64,000 nucleotides of DNA, taken from assembly GCF_000699445.3 (NCBI RefSeq), contig NC_067198.1:32268536-32332535 (forward strand). The letters run 5' to 3'. Numbering within the stretch: the first letter of the stretch is position 1; every line of letters begins with the position of its first letter. This DNA comes from Schistosoma haematobium. Its lineage: Eukaryota > Platyhelminthes > Trematoda > Strigeidida > Schistosomatidae. The translations under genes and the position numbers were made by a program. The notes beneath the pieces are model-generated. The model was given only the letters and a program-made list of their open reading frames with translations, made no database searches and was not told the DNA's origin. This document shows, piece after piece, positions 60,062 to 64,000 of this stretch.

Positions 60062-61081
60062 GTGACCATTAAAGAACTCGATGTCTTTGGTCTACTAAAT
60101 AAGCTCGACATAGGTAAATCCACGGGGCCCGATGAATTACATCCTAGGCTACTGAAGGAATTATCTAACTTCGTTGCGAACCCTTTAAGTATATGCTTTA
60201 ACCTATCCGTAACGCAGGGTCGTTTACCCAAAGACTGGAAAAACGCCATAGTAAGTCCTGTCTTCAAAACAGGTACGAAACACAAACCTGAGAATTACCG
60301 CCCCGTTAGCCTAACTAGTGTGGTTGTTAAAATCTTAGAAAAGATTATTTGGAAGGAGCTGTTTAAGTACCTCGATGAAAACCGGATCCTTTCGGAGAAG
60401 CAGCACGGTTTCAGAATATGTTACTCTTGTCTCACTAACTTATTAGTGGCTCGTGAAAGCTGGTGCGCTCTTAAGGACCAAAAGTCACCTGTAGACGTAG
60501 CCTTCATTGATTTCAGTAAAGCTTTTGACAAGGTTCCGCACAACCGGTTGTTATATAAGTTAAGAAATTTAGGGATTGGAGGCAATCTATTTATGTGGAT
60601 AAAAGACTTCTTAGTTGGGCGTCAACAAAGAGTTCGGGTGAATTCAAAGTTATCTAGCTGGGGAACTGTGCTTAGTGGAGTGCCTCAGGGTACAGTTTTG
60701 GGGCCAGTGCTATTCCTCTTGTATGTAAATGACCTTCCTCGTCTCCTATCATCATCGGTCTTGCTATATGCTGACGATGTCTAGATATGGAGAACGATAC
60801 GATGTGAGGGTGATAGCTTAGAACTTCAAAATTACCTGAAGAAGTTATCTGAACGGTCTCAAACCTGGTAGTTGCCGATAAATACTTCCAAGTGTGTTGT
60901 GATGCATATCGGTCATCAAGTTAAAGATACATACACGATGAATGACACTGAGCTACCTGTCGTCCAGACATATAATGACTTAGGAGTCATCGTTAGTCAA
61001 GACTTAAAGACTACTGCACACTGCCGTGCAATAGCCGCCAAAGGTTTTAGAACGTTATGGTCAATACGTAGGGCTTTCTAG
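60062..61081 (+). pseudogene. CR1 ORF2, reverse transcriptase
   Basis: Reads LDIGKSTGPDELHPRLLKEL, FKTGTKHKPENYRPVSLTSV, EKQHGFR, FIDFSKAFDKVPHN, GVPQGTVLGPVLFLLYVNDL and LLYADDV (60767-60781), with TAG directly after. A second in-frame TAG follows at ~60870, then STKCVVMH-like and YNDLGVIVSQDLKT. All RT motifs are present but the enzyme is broken by the stops. Confidence 0.82.
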
Positions 61082-61099
61082 TCATGTCGACGTTAAGAC

Positions 61100-61572
61100 G
61101 TTTTTGACTTTATATACAGTGTTCGTACGTCCTAAACTTGAGTACTGCATACAAGCGGCCAGCCCCTGCTTAAAAAAACAGTGAGCTTCTGGAAAAGGTT
61201 CAGAGAATGGCAACTAAGCTGATTCCCGGAATAGCGAAGCTTCCATATGAAGCTCGACTGGCCAAGCTGAACCTTTTCCCGTTGTCATATCGTAGAACTA
61301 GTCGCGACTTGATTACAGTTTTCAAATTGCTTATTGCCGAATTCGCACCTGATATGCCCTCATTTTTCTTGTCTTCCAAAACAGAGAATTTACGAGGACA
61401 CTCCAAAAAAGTTCACAAGCCAAGAACAAATTACTTGTCAGCTGACTATCGACTTTCCCATCGAATCATCAACGAGTGGAACTCATTACCTCAACACGTG
61501 GTTGAGGCTCCATCCGTCGATTCTTTCAAAAGAAAGTTGGATCAACTGAGAGACCACCATTGCCAGGACTAA
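61100..61572 (+). pseudogene. CR1 ORF2, C-terminal domain
   Basis: After frameshifts: FVRPKLEYCIQAASP, then MATKLIPGIAKLPYEARLAK, LFPLSYRRTSRDLI, and WNSLPQHVVEAPSVDSFKRK, the conserved end of CR1/Jockey proteins. TAA at 61570-61572. Confidence 0.78.
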
Positions 61573-61744
61573 CACAGGCCATCAGGCCTCCTGTCCTTCC
61601 CAAACTGAAACTGAAATCATGATACGAAAATTCTTGTCTTTCCCAGGTGTTTATGCAAATTTTAGAGTAGTCACATTTTCCCAAAAATCTCTAATGCGTC
61701 CTCCCCAAAATCAGGGGATTGTGATGATACAAATCACATTTAGA

Positions 61745-61885
61745 CTAACGCGTCAGGAAGAAAAGGGTTACAACATATGTTATTCCTTTTTTTAGTGTGA
61801 TTTTGTTAGTGTCTGGTCTCTTCTTGAATGAGTCGATTGATGGTGCGGACACCACTGCTTCGGGTAACAGGGCCCAAGAATTAGA
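61745..61885 (-). pseudogene. CR1 C-terminus fragment
   Basis: Minus strand reads NSWALLPEAVVSAPSIDSFK and then KRPDTN, the end of a CR1 ORF2. 5'-truncated just above. Confidence 0.6.
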
Positions 61886-62466
61886 TCAAAACACCAAGTA
61901 GAAAAATATAGCAGTCGAAAGACGATCATGACTAACAACAACTCTGTTTTGTCCCTTAATCACATTCACATCACAGGTCGTCGCTCATTAAAATTCTTTT
62001 TAATCTGACAAACTGAACAAACAATGCTTACATATAACGCAAGCCACAAAACACCCGCTTTTCACTCAATCCCCAATATCTTTATCAAAAGTTTGTATGA
62101 CCAACTGATTTCTTTGCCATCGCTTCTCGTTGTTTCGGTACAGTTCCAGGTATGTGACAATATAGAACTGCAGTTGGGTACAGCCAGTGAACTGTCACAC
62201 AGCTTTGAACGAACTGTTCAAGCTGAATTGTTTATATATTAATCGATCACTCATATTATATTGAATAGCTTTTGAGCGTCGTGTAACCAAAAATTCAAAC
62301 GACTCAAACGGTTTTCAACGCAATAGAAGAATTTGATGGGCTCTCGTATCTAGTAGAGGTGGATCACCAATACCTCCAGGCAGGAACCTTGGTATATTAA
62401 CGATAATAGAGGAAAAAGAAATTGGTGAATCATAGTAAGATATTATCCTTAGTCCTTAAGAATATG

Positions 62467-62745
62467 TCAAGTTGCCTTTTGAAAGACTCCTAGGAAGTCT
62501 CTTGGACTAGAGGAGCTAGCAGAGAATTTCAGCAGTTGAATCCCCTTAAGGAGTGGAATTTGTCTACAGTCCGTTCTACTGTGTTGTATCTCTAGTTTCT
62601 GGGTGTTGCCCCTAAGGTTCGTGTTGGAACTAAGCTCAAGTAGGTGTTTAAAGGGGTAACCATAAGTATTCAGGTTGCCGTAAGCTATTAGAAGGTCACC
62701 TCTAAGACGCCTGTACTCTAATGTGTTAAGGTTCATTGGTTGGTT
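62467..62745 (-). pseudogene. CR1 C-terminal fragment, second family
   Basis: Minus strand reads LEYRRLRGDLLIAYGNLNTY, LSSNTNLRGNTQKLEIQHSR, matching L..RR.RGDL...Y...........LR.H..KL of CR1 proteins, then a shifted FLGVFQKAT. Different in sequence from the 61100 copy. Confidence 0.65.
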
Positions 62746-63009
62746 CGAACAGGAAGTTTAGACCTAACGTGATTTGCATTTCTCAAACTTTTGCTGTGTT
62801 CTTACACAAAAGAGTACAAGTTCTGATCTGAAGAATCTGTTCTGAGTAATACGTTTGACAGATTACTTTTTTGAGTTTTATACAACCTAATAGTTATCTA
62901 TGGTTTTGCCTCAGCTTACTATTCGGTTTTTTTCCGTTTTTTCACGTGAACGCTAAATTTGGTTTATCGTAACCCGTTTTTAGTGTGCTGTTACTTTGCG
63001 GGCTTAGGC

Positions 63010-64000
63010 TTTTGCTAGCATCCATAACACTAATGATGACATGGTGAAACTCAGCACCATCAAAACGTCGACGGTAATAGGCTTCCTAAGCAGACTTGGG
63101 TCTCCCAGCACAGGGTCCCTAGATGCAACGGTGGTTCCCAAAAGCTCTGAAGATGATTGGACTACGTTACAAAAGTTGAAAAGGACCAGCCGTCGTTGTC
63201 TAAGAAGTTGAACGTCTCAAGAATTGTAGGAAAACCAACTGGTGATTTTGTCACACAGGATATCTTACTAGTTAGTCAATTTCTGAAATCTGATAGGAAC
63301 GTAATAATACAGCCTAACATACCGTATTCTTAGCCCGATCTCATCCAAAACATCCCTAAGGAACCTCGCGAGAAGTTTCTCCGCGGAAGAAATATCATTG
63401 TGCAAGGTGTAGGGACCCTGGTCACACAAACTTTGATATTAGGTAATGGAAATTCATAAAGCAATACTTGAAGCTTAAAAACATGCCCCACAAAATGTAC
63501 AGGCAACCTACAAACATCAAGAACCGCACTCTTCGTTTGGTAAGCCTCAGAAGTTACTGTTGGGAAGAATACAACCGAAATGATAACAAGAGCGCGTACA
63601 TACAATACAAACATATAAGGAGCATATGCACAAAGGCATTAGAAAAGACAGGCTTCAGTATCAGATAAAGCTTATCGACCAGTTTGTTTCCAATCCGAAC
63701 AGCCTATTCATTTACGCAGCCTCTTTTCGGCAAGCAAAAACTGGAGTTTCCGAACTGATAGGTCCTAATGGCTCGACCAATAGCGACGGTGACGCCAGTA
63801 AATTTTCGGCTGAACAATACTTTCGGGCATCTCGGCTGACCCACATTAACTATATTTATGAACGCTTCATCTGCAACTGAACAGGAATTTTCGAAGTGAA
63901 CTTGAGCGCTGACTTGGTGTTCCAGAAACTGCAGCATCTAAGAAAAGACACTACTAGCCCGGATATGGATCATTCTTCATCTTCGATCGCGGCAACACCG
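63010..64000 (+). pseudogene. CR1-type copy, internally deleted, runs off the window
   Basis: 63010-63420 is a stop-ridden relic of ORF1 (DDWTTLQKLKRTSRR resembles DEWVQVVRKKKSSD in the 56-kb copy). It passes at ~63450 straight into the ORF2 linker (NRNDNKSAYIQYKHIRSICT, LIDQFVSNPNSLFIYAASFR, FSAEQYF). The endonuclease is missing. The reverse transcriptase would lie beyond the end. Confidence 0.6.

Larger units (their letters stand above)
56046..61620 (+). mobile_element. CR1-type non-LTR retrotransposon, decayed, with nested RTE insertion
   Basis: ORF1 (PHD finger), then overlapping ORF2: endonuclease start (57130-57379), interruption by a reversed RTE element, endonuclease end with RDFN and SDHAVL boxes, linker, reverse transcriptase with YADD, and a C-terminal domain ending near TAA at 61570. 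Several frameshifts and stops make it inactive. The 5' end is uncertain; the 3' end is set just after GGCCATCAGGCCTCCTGTCC. Confidence 0.82.

Noticed and set aside
1..64000. CRISPR array, bacterial operon or phage content
   Set aside because: Repeats are dispersed and not regularly spaced, genes are split by introns, and no prokaryotic signals are seen.

Overview
The window is eukaryotic and fits a blood fluke (Schistosoma or a close digenean). It is AT-rich, its genes are split by GT-AG introns, and it is full of non-LTR retrotransposon debris of the RTE (SR2-like) and CR1 types. It also carries SM-alpha-like short elements that combine a tRNA-like promoter with a hammerhead ribozyme, a signature known from schistosomes. 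The species cannot be fixed from the sequence alone.

Three host genes could be assembled by matching splice sites, phases and protein families. (1) Plus strand, 1909-15912: nine exons, including one of only 21 nt, encode the last part of a FERM domain, a Ser/Thr/Asn-rich linker and a C-terminal membrane helix. This is an FRMD3/FRMD5-like protein whose 5' exons lie outside or were not found. (2) Minus strand, 25988-21709: two exons encode a 371-residue C-terminally anchored protein resembling RGS9BP/RGS7BP, the membrane anchors of R7-type RGS proteins. (3) Minus strand, 52845-36244: nine exons encode a 729-residue NOA1/YqeH-type circularly permuted GTPase, with a likely mitochondrial presequence, a zinc-ribbon motif and G4-G5-G1-G3 motifs. 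Genes 1 and 2 converge. Genes 2 and 3 run in the same direction. No sign of an operon.

Layout: 1-16.5 kb is the FRMD-like gene with intronic repeats, among them a minus-strand LTR-like copy at 12.7-13.0 kb and a dispersed repeat at 14.3-14.7 kb. 16.5-21.7 kb is intergenic, with SINE-like elements and an RTE 3' end. 21.7-26 kb is the RGS9BP-like gene, whose intron holds a SINE and an RTE relic. 26-36 kb is intergenic, with the best hammerhead copy, a longer RTE copy, a TA microsatellite and a second LTR-like copy. 36.2-52.9 kb is the NOA1-like gene, whose large introns collect SINEs, RTE fragments and the second copy of the dispersed repeat. 53-56 kb is nearly featureless apart from a perfect 32-bp palindrome. 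56-61.6 kb is a near full-length but decayed CR1-like element (PHD-finger ORF1, endonuclease/reverse transcriptase ORF2), with an RTE element inserted backwards into its endonuclease. 61.7-64 kb holds further CR1 fragments.

The most interesting material is the short elements. Two sequence families both carry a recognisable hammerhead core next to a tRNA-like promoter. Several copies are palindromic, with a ribozyme, or its relic, facing outward on both arms. A separate 430-bp repeat shares its 3' tail with the RTE element at 57.4 kb, which suggests a non-autonomous partner mobilised by that element. All family assignments come from reading motifs by eye; no database search was run.
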